Source of the DNA: Parvularcula maris
GTDB lineage: Bacteria > Pseudomonadota > Alphaproteobacteria > Caulobacterales > Parvularculaceae
DNA: 64,000 bases
Reading direction: 5' to 3'
NCBI RefSeq assembly: GCF_024505085.1
Contig: NZ_JANIBC010000001.1
Coordinates: forward strand, 248,001-312,000
A program made the position numbers and the translations under genes. The notes under the pieces were generated by a model. The model worked only from the letters and a program-made list of their open reading frames with translations. It had not been told where the DNA came from and did not search any database. Every line of letters begins with the position of its first letter. The stretch's first letter is position 1. Positions 1-6,827 of this stretch are shown here, piece by piece.

Positions 1-1
1 G

Positions 2-409
2 CCCACCCCCGAGGACGCCGCTGCCGCCGCGGAGACGGAAGGCTGGGCGAGCCCCGCATGGGAGGCGGAGGAGCTGGTCCGAGCCGAGGTGATCGGGCGT
101 GCCCTCGAAGTGGTCTCCGAGGAGGCGCTGGAGATCGCCATCAAGCTGGTCGGCGCCAAGGCCGGGGAGAGCGCCAAGCTCGCCATGGAGGAGGAGGGCG
201 CGATCTGGGACATCGAGGACGAGGCGGTGAAGACCCTGGCCGTGGGCGCTGCGGTGCAGGCGGCGACCTCCGCCGCCCTCACCCTTCTGGCCGTCGAGGC
301 CGATCCCGAGATCGAGCTTTCCGACCACCTCTTCACCCACAAGCTCAAGCTGTTCGAGCTCGGCCGCTGGCCGGTCTCGGTGGTGGGCCAGAGCTTCTCG
401 CTATTCTGA
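2..409 (+). CDS. Unknown protein, 5'-truncated by the window edge
   Basis: The reading frame is open from base 2 and ends at TGA 407-409, so the N-terminus lies outside the window. The visible 135 residues begin with an Ala/Glu-rich stretch and continue as a probably alpha-helical segment rich in Ala, Glu and Val. They end in a more hydrophobic tail with the pattern LGRWPVSVVGQSFSLF. I do not recognise the family. The last 9 bases overlap the end of the convergent TauE/SafE gene. A GTG at base 89 could be an internal start, but the codon pattern runs through it without a break, so a longer gene is more likely. Function is unknown. Confidence 0.6.
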   Translation, partial: PTPEDAAAAAETEGWASPAWEAEELVRAEVIGRALEVVSEEALEIAIKLVGAKAGESAKLAMEEEGAIWDIEDEAVKTLAVGAAVQAATSAALTLLAVEADPEIELSDHLFTHKLKLFELGRWPVSVVGQSFSLF

Positions 410-1150
410 GGAGAGCATGGCGCCGACGGCGAGGGCGATGAGCCACAGCGCCAGCGCCGTCAGTACCCATTTGAGGGCGGCGCGGAAGAACTGCTCGTCG
501 AAGCGCTTCAGGAGGCGGGTACCGAGGAACGTGCCTGCGAAACCGGCTGCGAGCGCCGCTCCCATCAGCGGCAGCCAGCTCCCGTAGTCGAAGCCCTGCA
601 GGCCGAAGATCGCGACTTTCCCCCCGTGCTGGAGGGTCATGCAGGCTCCCGCCGTCGAGATGAGAGCGAGGCGGGAGAAGCTCGGGATCTTCGCCAGGAT
701 CGCGGTGATGAACGGCCCCGACGCGCCCACGAACAGGGTCAGGAACATGGAGAGCCCGCCCGCTAGGCTGTAGAAGGGCGCACCGAGCGGCAGCGACACC
801 TTCGGCCCCCACTGGGTGAAGAGGATGAACCCTGCCACCGCCAGGCGCAGCATCTCGGGCGGGAGGGTGACCAGGACCTGCGCCCCGATCGTACCGCCGA
901 CAAGAGCACCAAGCGCGAACCAGCCGATGATCGGCCAGGCCACATGGGGCAGGAGAAGGGCGGAGCGGGAGGCGTTGCTGCCGGTCATCACCACCGCATG
1001 GACCGGGATCACCGCAAGGGGCGGCAGAAGCGCGCTCATCGTGCCGATCAGCAAGAGCCCCCCGCCAATGGAGAAAGCCGCGGTGATCGCAGCCCCAAGG
1101 AAGCTGATCAGCGTGATGATGAGGAAGGAGACGAGGGAGAGCTCTGCCAT
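401..1150 (-). CDS. TauE/SafE family membrane permease
   Basis: This 249-residue protein is almost entirely hydrophobic, with about seven or eight predicted membrane segments. It fits the TauE/SafE (DUF81) family, whose members are proposed to export sulfite, sulfoacetate or other organosulfur anions across the inner membrane. The glycine-rich N-terminal helix pair (FLGAAITAAFSIGGG) and the second-half repeat (LFVGASGPFITAIL) fit the family's internal duplication. I start at ATG 1150 (MAELSLVSF). The longer frame to 1219 adds a non-hydrophobic, Arg/Cys-containing leader. The gene stands alone, converging on the truncated gene to its left, so the substrate cannot be inferred from neighbours. 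Confidence 0.8.
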   Translation of the reverse strand: MAELSLVSFLIITLISFLGAAITAAFSIGGGLLLIGTMSALLPPLAVIPVHAVVMTGSNASRSALLLPHVAWPIIGWFALGALVGGTIGAQVLVTLPPEMLRLAVAGFILFTQWGPKVSLPLGAPFYSLAGGLSMFLTLFVGASGPFITAILAKIPSFSRLALISTAGACMTLQHGGKVAIFGLQGFDYGSWLPLMGAALAAGFAGTFLGTRLLKRFDEQFFRAALKWVLTALALWLIALAVGAMLSSE

Positions 1151-1263
1151 GGCGGGCTTCTCGCCGCACCGGCAGGCCGCGTCAAAGCCTCGCGGCAGGG
1201 TGAAGAGGGTTGGTTTCAACCGACGAAGAGGAAAGCGTGGATGAAGGAGCGCACCGTCTCATT

Positions 1264-1389
1264 CCTCCCTCCGGGAGAGATCGACATCTTCGATGTCGAG
1301 TGAGGGCGAGTAGAGAGTTAAGCTAGGTACAAAGAACGCCCTCACCCGAAGCCTGCCATGCAGTCTTTGATCTCTCCCGGAGGGAGAGG
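1264..1389. repeat. Repeat family A, copy 1 (long imperfect palindrome)
   Basis: The left arm starts CTCCCTCCGGGAGAGATCGA and ends GTGAGGGCG. The right arm (from about 1337) begins CGCCCTCACCCG and ends with CTCTCCCGGAGGGAGAGG, its approximate reverse complement. The left arm contains its own small hairpin (GACATC-TTC-GATGTC). The same unit recurs at 18717-18838 and 63202-63330, always between genes. It resembles REP/MITE-like intergenic palindromes; no transposase was seen. Confidence 0.85.
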
Positions 1390-1579
1390 TAGGAGCGATG
1401 CCGACCTCTTGGACGACTATTCGAATGGGGCGGCTGTCCCCAAAGAGAAGACCGTTCCGCTCGTTTGCCACAACGTAAGACTGCGGCTTGGGCCTTCGCT
1501 CAACCCTGTATTCACTACCCCCGCACCCGGTTTGGCTGTGAACACAAGCCCCTACACACCGTTCGTGAACTCCGTGACC

Positions 1580-1605
1580 GGAACGTCGGGCGCTAGGGCA
1601 GAGTT
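1580..1605 (+). promoter_or_regulatory. Possible EcfG-type promoter for the response regulator
   Basis: GGAAC (1580-1584) is followed by 17 bases and then AGTT (1602-1605). This resembles the alphaproteobacterial general-stress sigma factor EcfG consensus (GGAAC, 16-17 bp, cGTT). It ends 29 bp upstream of the GTG of the response regulator at 1635. A match this short can arise by chance. Confidence 0.3.
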
Positions 1606-1634
1606 GGTCAGGTCGAAGCGAGTTCGAGGTTCAC

Positions 1635-1991
1635 GTGCGGGTTCTCATTGCAGAAGACGAGCCGATCATTGGCGGCGCCATCGCCGACCAGATGGAGGCG
1701 CTCGGCTGCGAGGTGCTCGGCGTGGTCCGCGACAGCGCCAGCGGCCGCCGTCTGATCGAGACCGGTCACCCCGACGTGCTGCTTCTCGACGTGGACCTGG
1801 AGGACGGGCCGACCGGTCCGCTTCTGGCCGATCGCAGTCTGTGCGGCGAGGCGGACGTGTTGTTCCTGACCGCCCGCGAGCAGGTGGAGCTGGAGGAGGG
1901 AACGGAGCCGAGGGACATCCTGACCAAGCCGTTCACCCCGCGCGAGCTCGAGCGGTGGGTCAACGGGGTGCGGTCGAGGCGCGTAGCTTAA
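1635..1991 (+). CDS. Single-domain response regulator
   Basis: This 118-residue protein is a bare CheY-like receiver domain with no output domain. The acidic pocket is IAEDEP near residues 5-10. The phospho-acceptor Asp lies in LLLDVDLEDG around residue 52, the Thr in LFLTARE near 81 and the conserved Lys in ILTKPFTP near 98. Such proteins relay phosphoryl groups or act by protein-protein contact. The start is GTG 1635, which places the first beta strand (MRVLIAEDE) at the N-terminus. A second lone receiver gene follows 186 bp downstream on the same strand. No cognate kinase is adjacent; the nearest kinase-like gene is 10 kb away at 12847. Confidence 0.85.
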   Translation: MRVLIAEDEPIIGGAIADQMEALGCEVLGVVRDSASGRRLIETGHPDVLLLDVDLEDGPTGPLLADRSLCGEADVLFLTAREQVELEEGTEPRDILTKPFTPRELERWVNGVRSRRVA

Positions 1992-2177
1992 CCTGGGATA
2001 AGATCACGTTTCCGCGCTTTAACAATGTGATCGCTTTGTCGCGCGTTTCCCACCGAGACGTGAAGCCCTTGAACGAATTCGACCTATTCAACGGACCGAC
2101 CCTCCAGCCATTCTGCTGGCGTTCCGAACCCGAACCTCTCGTACGGGCGATGGTCGAGTGTCCAAGGAGTGGTCCGT

Positions 2178-2588
2178 ATGGGTAGTAAGGAATCAAGGCA
2201 GAGCCGCATCCTGTTCTTGGAAGACGAGATCATTCTCACCCTGACCTTCGAGGATGTTCTGCACCATCTCGATCTAGGCGAGGTGGTGACGGCCCACTCT
2301 CTTCGCGAGGCTTACGAGGCCATGGATCAGGACCCGTTCGACATCGCGATCCTGGACTTCAACATCGACGGCGCCACCTCTGTGGAGGTCGCCGAGCGGG
2401 TGGTGAAGAGCGGCGGGAGGGTGATCTTCGCCACGGGCCACGCTCCCGACGAACTCAACGTGTCGGGCTTCCCCTACGACGTGGTGACCAAACCCTACCA
2501 GGAAGACAGCCTGCGCAGCGCCGTGCTGCTCGCCCATCGCGAGCTGCAGGAGGCGCTGTCCACGAGCAAAAAAGCGGCGGGCTTCTAG
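2178..2588 (+). CDS. Single-domain response regulator
   Basis: A second stand-alone receiver domain, 136 residues. The acidic pair is in LFLEDEI, the phospho-acceptor Asp in IAILDFNIDG, the switch Thr in VIFATGH and the Lys in DVVTKPYQ. I start at ATG 2178 because AAGGAG (2164-2169) lies 8 bp upstream; the in-frame GTG at 2169 overlaps that site. The receiver is followed by a short helical tail (LAHRELQEALSTSKK) with no output domain. It differs clearly from the receiver at 1635, so this is not a recent tandem duplicate. It resembles the small receivers common in alphaproteobacterial phosphorelays. Confidence 0.85.
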   Translation: MGSKESRQSRILFLEDEIILTLTFEDVLHHLDLGEVVTAHSLREAYEAMDQDPFDIAILDFNIDGATSVEVAERVVKSGGRVIFATGHAPDELNVSGFPYDVVTKPYQEDSLRSAVLLAHRELQEALSTSKKAAGF

Positions 2589-2622
2589 ACCCGCCGTATA
2601 GCTCTCATCGACCTGAGACGTT

Positions 2623-4725
2623 TCAGCCTTCGGCCTTGAACCGGATGGCCGCACCGCCGCCTGCGCCCAAGCTAAGGTCCATCGTATCCTCGGACGTCAC
2701 CTCGCGGCTCTCCCGCTCGAAGGCGTAGGGGTTGGTCTCCCAATGGGCATCGGCGCCGTCGCGGTAGATCTCCGCCGTGTAGGTCTTGCCCTCTTCGAGG
2801 AAGGAGAGGTCGAAGCTGACCTCGCGGGCCTCCTCATCGGTCAGGGCACCGACGAACCAGTCGTCCGAGTCCCAGTCCTTCCGCGCCTGGACGATATAGT
2901 CGCCGACCTCGCCCTCGAGCGCGATGGACTCCTCCCAGTTGGTGGGGACCTCCTTGATGAACTGGAACGCCTCGGGGCGGGCGAGGTAGTTCTGGGGCAG
3001 GTCGGCCGCCATCTGGATGGGTGAGTAGATCACCACATAGAGGGCGAGCTGCTTGGCGAGCGTGGTCTCAGTGCGCGCTTCGGGGCTGTTCTCCGAAGCG
3101 CGGTCGTAGTCGGGGTTCTCGTTCGGACGAAGGTCGAAGATGCCCGGCGTGTAGTCCATCGGGCCCGACAGCATGCGCGTGTACGGAAGGATAGCCGTGT
3201 GCTCGGGAATGTTCGGCGGCACGCCCCATGCAGAGTACTCCATGCCCCTCGCGCCCTCGCGGCTGATCCAGTTGGGATAGGTGCGGCGTAGCCCCGTATC
3301 CTTGATCGGCTCGTGGGGGTTCAGCGCAATGTTGCGCTTCGCCGCTTCGGTCACCGCCGTGATGTGGTGCTCGGCGTTGCGCTGTCCGTCATGGTACTCG
3401 AAGCGCTCCACCCCGTTGCGGTCGGTCCACTTGATGTTGCCCGCATCGGCCACGTAGCCGGTCTTCACCTGGGTGATGCCGTGCTTCTCGTAGAGGTCGT
3501 AGGCCGCCTCCATCTGGTCCTCGTAGCGGCCGATATTGCCCACGGTCTCGTGGTGGCCGATGACCCGCACGCCCTTAGAGATCGCATAGGCAGCGACCTC
3601 TTCGAGGTCGAAATCAGGGTAGGGAGTGGTGAAGTCCATGACGTCGCCGGCATTGTACCAATCGCCGTCCCAGCCCTCGTTCCAGCCTTCGATCAGCACA
3701 CCCTTCATGTTGTTCTCGGCGGCGAAGTCGATCATCTCCTTCGCATACTCCGTGGTCGCACCATGGTAGGGGCCGGAACCCCAGGTCTTGGTGCGGATAT
3801 GCATGTCCCACCAGATGCCCGTATAGACGCCGAGGTCCTCGTTCACCCAGGAGACGTCGCCGAGCACGTTGGGCTCGTTGAGGTTGAGGTAGATATCCGT
3901 GCCGTTGACGAGGCCGGGGGCGTCCTCGGCGATCTGCACCGTGCGCCAGGGGGTCTCGAACGGCGCGCGGGTCTTCACCTTCGGCCCGTCCGAACGCGGA
4001 GCGAGCTCCGCTTCGAGAATGTTGCCCCGCTTGAGAAGCAGCGCCATGCCGGAATAGTCCGTGAGCGCTGCTTCGTGGATGGCAATGTGGGTGCCCTCCG
4101 CAAGCTCCAGCGTGACGGGCGTGTGCACCATGTGCATGCCGGAGACGTCGGTGGTGTCGTAGAGGTACTCGTAGCGATTCCAGAGCCTTGCCGGAATGTG
4201 GTAGGCGGTGGCATCGGTGGCCGGGACGGCGAACTCGGTCAGCTCGTCGACGATCGAGACATTGCCGCGAAGGCCCTTTTGCTTAGGAAACTCGTAGCGG
4301 AAGCCGATGCCGTCATCAAAGGCGCGGAAGCGCACATCGAAGCGGCGCGCCTCGTCCTCGGCGTCCCGGAAGGTGACCACCATCTCGTTGTGGTTGTCGC
4401 GCACGAAGCGGCGCTCGCCCCAGGGCTGCTCCCAGGTTTCGTCCTTGCTCGAACGGCTTTTCTCCTCGACGACGAGGCCGTTCTTGAACTGGCCGTGGGC
4501 GGCGAAGCGCATGCCGAGGCGAGAGGGTTCGATGGCGGGCTCGCCGTCGAAGCTCACCTCGTACATCGGCTCGCCGTAAGTGTTGGTGAAGGTGGTGATC
4601 TCGATCCCGCCGTCCGGCGAGGCGACACTGAAGGTCACTTCGCGGTCGGTGGATACGGGGGGGATCTCGTCGGCAGCGTGGGCAAAACCCATCGCCGCGC
4701 CGAAGAGAAGGGCGGTACGGAACAT
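2623..4725 (-). CDS. Secreted GH97 family alpha-glucosidase (SusB-like)
   Basis: This 700-residue protein starts at ATG 4725 behind AGGGAGAGA and begins with a signal peptide (MFRTALLFGAAMGFAHA). An N-terminal beta-sandwich precedes a catalytic barrel carrying IEGWNEGWDG near residue 346, HHET (Glu393), NPHE (Glu472) and RGMEY (Glu496). The 24-residue spacing of the last two, and the motifs, match the bases Glu439/Glu508 and acid Glu532 of Bacteroides SusB as I recall them. That indicates the inverting alpha-glucosidase branch rather than the retaining alpha-galactosidase branch. It probably releases glucose from maltodextrins in the periplasm. It diverges from the GH13 amylase across 163 bp. 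Confidence 0.92.
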   Translation of the reverse strand: MFRTALLFGAAMGFAHAADEIPPVSTDREVTFSVASPDGGIEITTFTNTYGEPMYEVSFDGEPAIEPSRLGMRFAAHGQFKNGLVVEEKSRSSKDETWEQPWGERRFVRDNHNEMVVTFRDAEDEARRFDVRFRAFDDGIGFRYEFPKQKGLRGNVSIVDELTEFAVPATDATAYHIPARLWNRYEYLYDTTDVSGMHMVHTPVTLELAEGTHIAIHEAALTDYSGMALLLKRGNILEAELAPRSDGPKVKTRAPFETPWRTVQIAEDAPGLVNGTDIYLNLNEPNVLGDVSWVNEDLGVYTGIWWDMHIRTKTWGSGPYHGATTEYAKEMIDFAAENNMKGVLIEGWNEGWDGDWYNAGDVMDFTTPYPDFDLEEVAAYAISKGVRVIGHHETVGNIGRYEDQMEAAYDLYEKHGITQVKTGYVADAGNIKWTDRNGVERFEYHDGQRNAEHHITAVTEAAKRNIALNPHEPIKDTGLRRTYPNWISREGARGMEYSAWGVPPNIPEHTAILPYTRMLSGPMDYTPGIFDLRPNENPDYDRASENSPEARTETTLAKQLALYVVIYSPIQMAADLPQNYLARPEAFQFIKEVPTNWEESIALEGEVGDYIVQARKDWDSDDWFVGALTDEEAREVSFDLSFLEEGKTYTAEIYRDGADAHWETNPYAFERESREVTSEDTMDLSLGAGGGAAIRFKAEG

Positions 4726-4888
4726 CGAACGTCTCTCCCTGGACTGGTTCTTATAGGAGGGGGTGTAGCCCGCCGAAAGCCGCGAGACCAGCGCGGGACG
4801 CTGCTGGGCGCTCTGGGGTGCAGCCAGCGGTTGACGAGCTTCGTGACGCCGGTCCACCAAAGGGCTCTTTCGTGCCAAGGGCCTAGCC
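4726..4888. promoter_or_regulatory. Divergent promoter region between GH97 and GH13 genes
   Basis: This 163-bp interval must hold the promoters of both glucan-hydrolase genes. On the lower strand the ribosome binding site AGGGAGAGA precedes the GH97 ATG. On the upper strand TTGACG (4831-4836) could be a -35 element for the amylase, but no convincing -10 follows at 17 bp. I see no clear operator palindrome. Confidence 0.4.
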
Positions 4889-6709
4889 ATGATCAAACCG
4901 CTCCTCACCGCAGTTTTGCTCGCAGCCGCTGCCTTGTCTTCGGCGCTCGCTCAGCAGCAGCCCTCCTTCGACCGCCCGGCGGAGGAGGACGTGATCTACT
5001 TCCTCCTGCCCGACCGGTTCGAGAACGGCGACGAGAGCAACGATCTCGGCGGGATCGAGGGGGGTAGGCTCGACCACGGCTTCGACCCTACCCACAAGGG
5101 CTTCTACCATGGCGGCGACCTGCAGGGGCTGATCTCGCGCCTCGACTACCTTGAGGAGCTCGGCGTCAACGCCATCTGGCTTGGACCCATCTACCAGAAC
5201 AAGGCGGTGCAGGGCGGCCCCGGTCAGGAAAGCGCGGGCTATCACGGCTACTGGATCACCGATTTCACCCGCGTCGACCGGCACTTCGGCAGCAATGACG
5301 ACATGAAGGCCTTCGTGGACGCAGCCCACGCTCGCGGGATGAAGGTGATCCTCGACATCATCACCAACCACACCGCCGACGTCATCGCCTACAGAGAGTG
5401 CCACGACGAGGAGGCGGAGGACTATACCGGCGGTCCCTGCCCCTACCGCTACGAGGCGGACTACCCCTACATCACCCGCGGCGAGGCGACCGGGCGCCGC
5501 ATCAACCAGGGCTTTCTCGGCACAGGCGTGGGCACGGAGGAGAACTTCACCAAGCTCACCCGCCCCGACTGGGCGTACACGCCCTATCTGCCCGAGGGGG
5601 AGGAGCAGTTGAAGCGCCCCGCCTGGCTCAACAACCCGATCTACTACCACAACAGAGGCGACTTCACGACGGAAGGCGAGACCTTCCTCGGCGGTGACTT
5701 CTTCGGCCTCGACGATCTGATGACGGAGCACCCGCGCGTGCGCCAGGGCATGGTCGACATCTTCGCGGACTGGATCGAGACCTACGGCATTGACGGCTTC
5801 CGCGTGGACACGGCGCGCCATGTGGAGCCTGCCTTCTGGCGCGCGTTCATCCCCGCCATGCGGGAGAAGGCGAGGGAGGCGGGGCGCCCCAACTTCGTCA
5901 TCTTCGGCGAGGTGTTCGACCCCGACCCCGCGGCGCTGGCGAGGCACACCTGGGACGACGGCTTCCCCACCGTGCTCGACTTCGCCTTCCAAGACGCCGC
6001 CAGGCGGGTGATCGCCGAGGGCGAGCCGAGCTTCGAGCTGACCAAGCTCTTCCGGGCCGACACCAACTACAAGGGCGGCAGGGCAGGGGCGCGTCGCCTG
6101 CCGACCTTCCTTGGCAACCACGATATGGGCCGCTTCTCCCAGTTCGTGCGCGATGCGAACCCGGACGCCTCCCAGGACGAGATCACCCAGCGCACGCTCC
6201 TCGGCCATGTCCTCTTGATGACCGCTCGCGGCGTGCCGACCCTCTATTACGGCGACGAGCAGGGTTTTATCAGCGACGAGGGCGACCAGGGCGCCCGCGA
6301 GGACATGTTCGAGAGCCGCACGGACATCTACAATGATAACGACCTCCTGGGTACGGACAGCACGACGGCGGAGGACAATTTCGACACCGGCCACCCGCTC
6401 TACCAGGAGCTCCAGGAGCTGATCGCCCTGCGCAAGGGCCAGCTCGCGCTGAAGACGGGCGCACAGATCACCCGCTTCGACGAGACCGAGGGCGGCCTCT
6501 TCGCCTTCTCCCGATTGGCGAGCGACGGCACGGAGATATTGGTGGTCATCAATGCCGAAGAGGAGGCGCGGGAGGAGAACATCCTCACCGAGGCCTATTC
6601 GAACCGCTGGCAGAGCCTTCGCGGCACCTGCCCCGAGACCAGCACGGTGCCGGGCTCTACCAGGGTCTCGGTGCCCCCGCTTTCGGCTGTGGTTTGTTTG
6701 TCACAGTGA
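4889..6709 (+). CDS. Secreted GH13 alpha-amylase family enzyme
   Basis: A 606-residue glycoside hydrolase with an N-terminal signal peptide ending near SALAQ. The GH13 regions are all visible: DIITNHT (region I), GFRVDTARH with nucleophile Asp307, IFGEVFD with acid/base Glu341, and FLGNHDMG with transition-state Asp412. A C-terminal beta domain ends in VVCLSQ. It would cleave alpha-1,4-glucans such as starch or maltodextrin in the periplasm or outside the cell. Product specificity (alpha-amylase, neopullulanase or cyclomaltodextrinase type) cannot be read from the motifs. It is 118 bp upstream of the TonB receptor on the same strand and divergent from GH97, making one glucan-use unit. Confidence 0.93.
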   Translation: MIKPLLTAVLLAAAALSSALAQQQPSFDRPAEEDVIYFLLPDRFENGDESNDLGGIEGGRLDHGFDPTHKGFYHGGDLQGLISRLDYLEELGVNAIWLGPIYQNKAVQGGPGQESAGYHGYWITDFTRVDRHFGSNDDMKAFVDAAHARGMKVILDIITNHTADVIAYRECHDEEAEDYTGGPCPYRYEADYPYITRGEATGRRINQGFLGTGVGTEENFTKLTRPDWAYTPYLPEGEEQLKRPAWLNNPIYYHNRGDFTTEGETFLGGDFFGLDDLMTEHPRVRQGMVDIFADWIETYGIDGFRVDTARHVEPAFWRAFIPAMREKAREAGRPNFVIFGEVFDPDPAALARHTWDDGFPTVLDFAFQDAARRVIAEGEPSFELTKLFRADTNYKGGRAGARRLPTFLGNHDMGRFSQFVRDANPDASQDEITQRTLLGHVLLMTARGVPTLYYGDEQGFISDEGDQGAREDMFESRTDIYNDNDLLGTDSTTAEDNFDTGHPLYQELQELIALRKGQLALKTGAQITRFDETEGGLFAFSRLASDGTEILVVINAEEEAREENILTEAYSNRWQSLRGTCPETSTVPGSTRVSVPPLSAVVCLSQ

Positions 6710-6827
6710 GCGACTAAGCCACCCGCTCCTGCCGATCTTGCTTGTCGGCATGTAACCTTTTCGGGCACAGCTTCTCGTTGGTAGTCCCGGCACACATAAG
6801 CCGGGCGCGCATACCAGGGAGGAATCT
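6710..6827 (+). promoter_or_regulatory. Leader of the TonB-receptor gene
   Basis: This 118-bp gap contains a short hairpin, CCCGGC (6786-6791) and GCCGGG (6800-6805). A good ribosome binding site, AGGGAGG, follows just before ATG 6828. No convincing -35/-10 pair was found, so read-through from the amylase gene is possible. Confidence 0.35.

Larger units (their letters stand above)
1151..1634. other. Gene-free region with a palindromic repeat
   Basis: This 484-bp stretch separates the divergent TauE/SafE and response-regulator genes. It holds a large imperfect inverted repeat (1264-1389) and a possible extracytoplasmic-sigma-type promoter (1580-1605). Other frames crossing it have no recognisable protein features and run through the repeat, so I treat them as chance. 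Confidence 0.6.

Noticed and set aside
1264-1389. Family A repeat considered as a CRISPR array
   Set aside because: Each site has one palindromic unit, not regularly spaced direct repeats with unique spacers, and no cas genes are present.
2005-2036. GATCAC / GTGATC 6-bp repeat upstream of the second response regulator
   Set aside because: The arms are only 6 bp and about 19 bp apart, well within chance for this length.
1358-2185. 275-codon open frame spanning the repeat and the first response regulator
   Set aside because: It runs through repeat A and through the receiver gene in another frame; its residues show no family.
3313-5067. Long open frame (584 codons) on the + strand opposite the GH97 gene
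   Set aside because: It lies antisense to a gene with a complete catalytic triad, has no recognisable domain and is His/Val/Gly/Arg-rich as expected of a high-GC mirror frame.
4883-6394. 503-codon open frame on the - strand opposite the GH13 gene
   Set aside because: Shadow of the amylase; composition is typical of reverse-frame GC-rich DNA and no ribosome binding site supports it.
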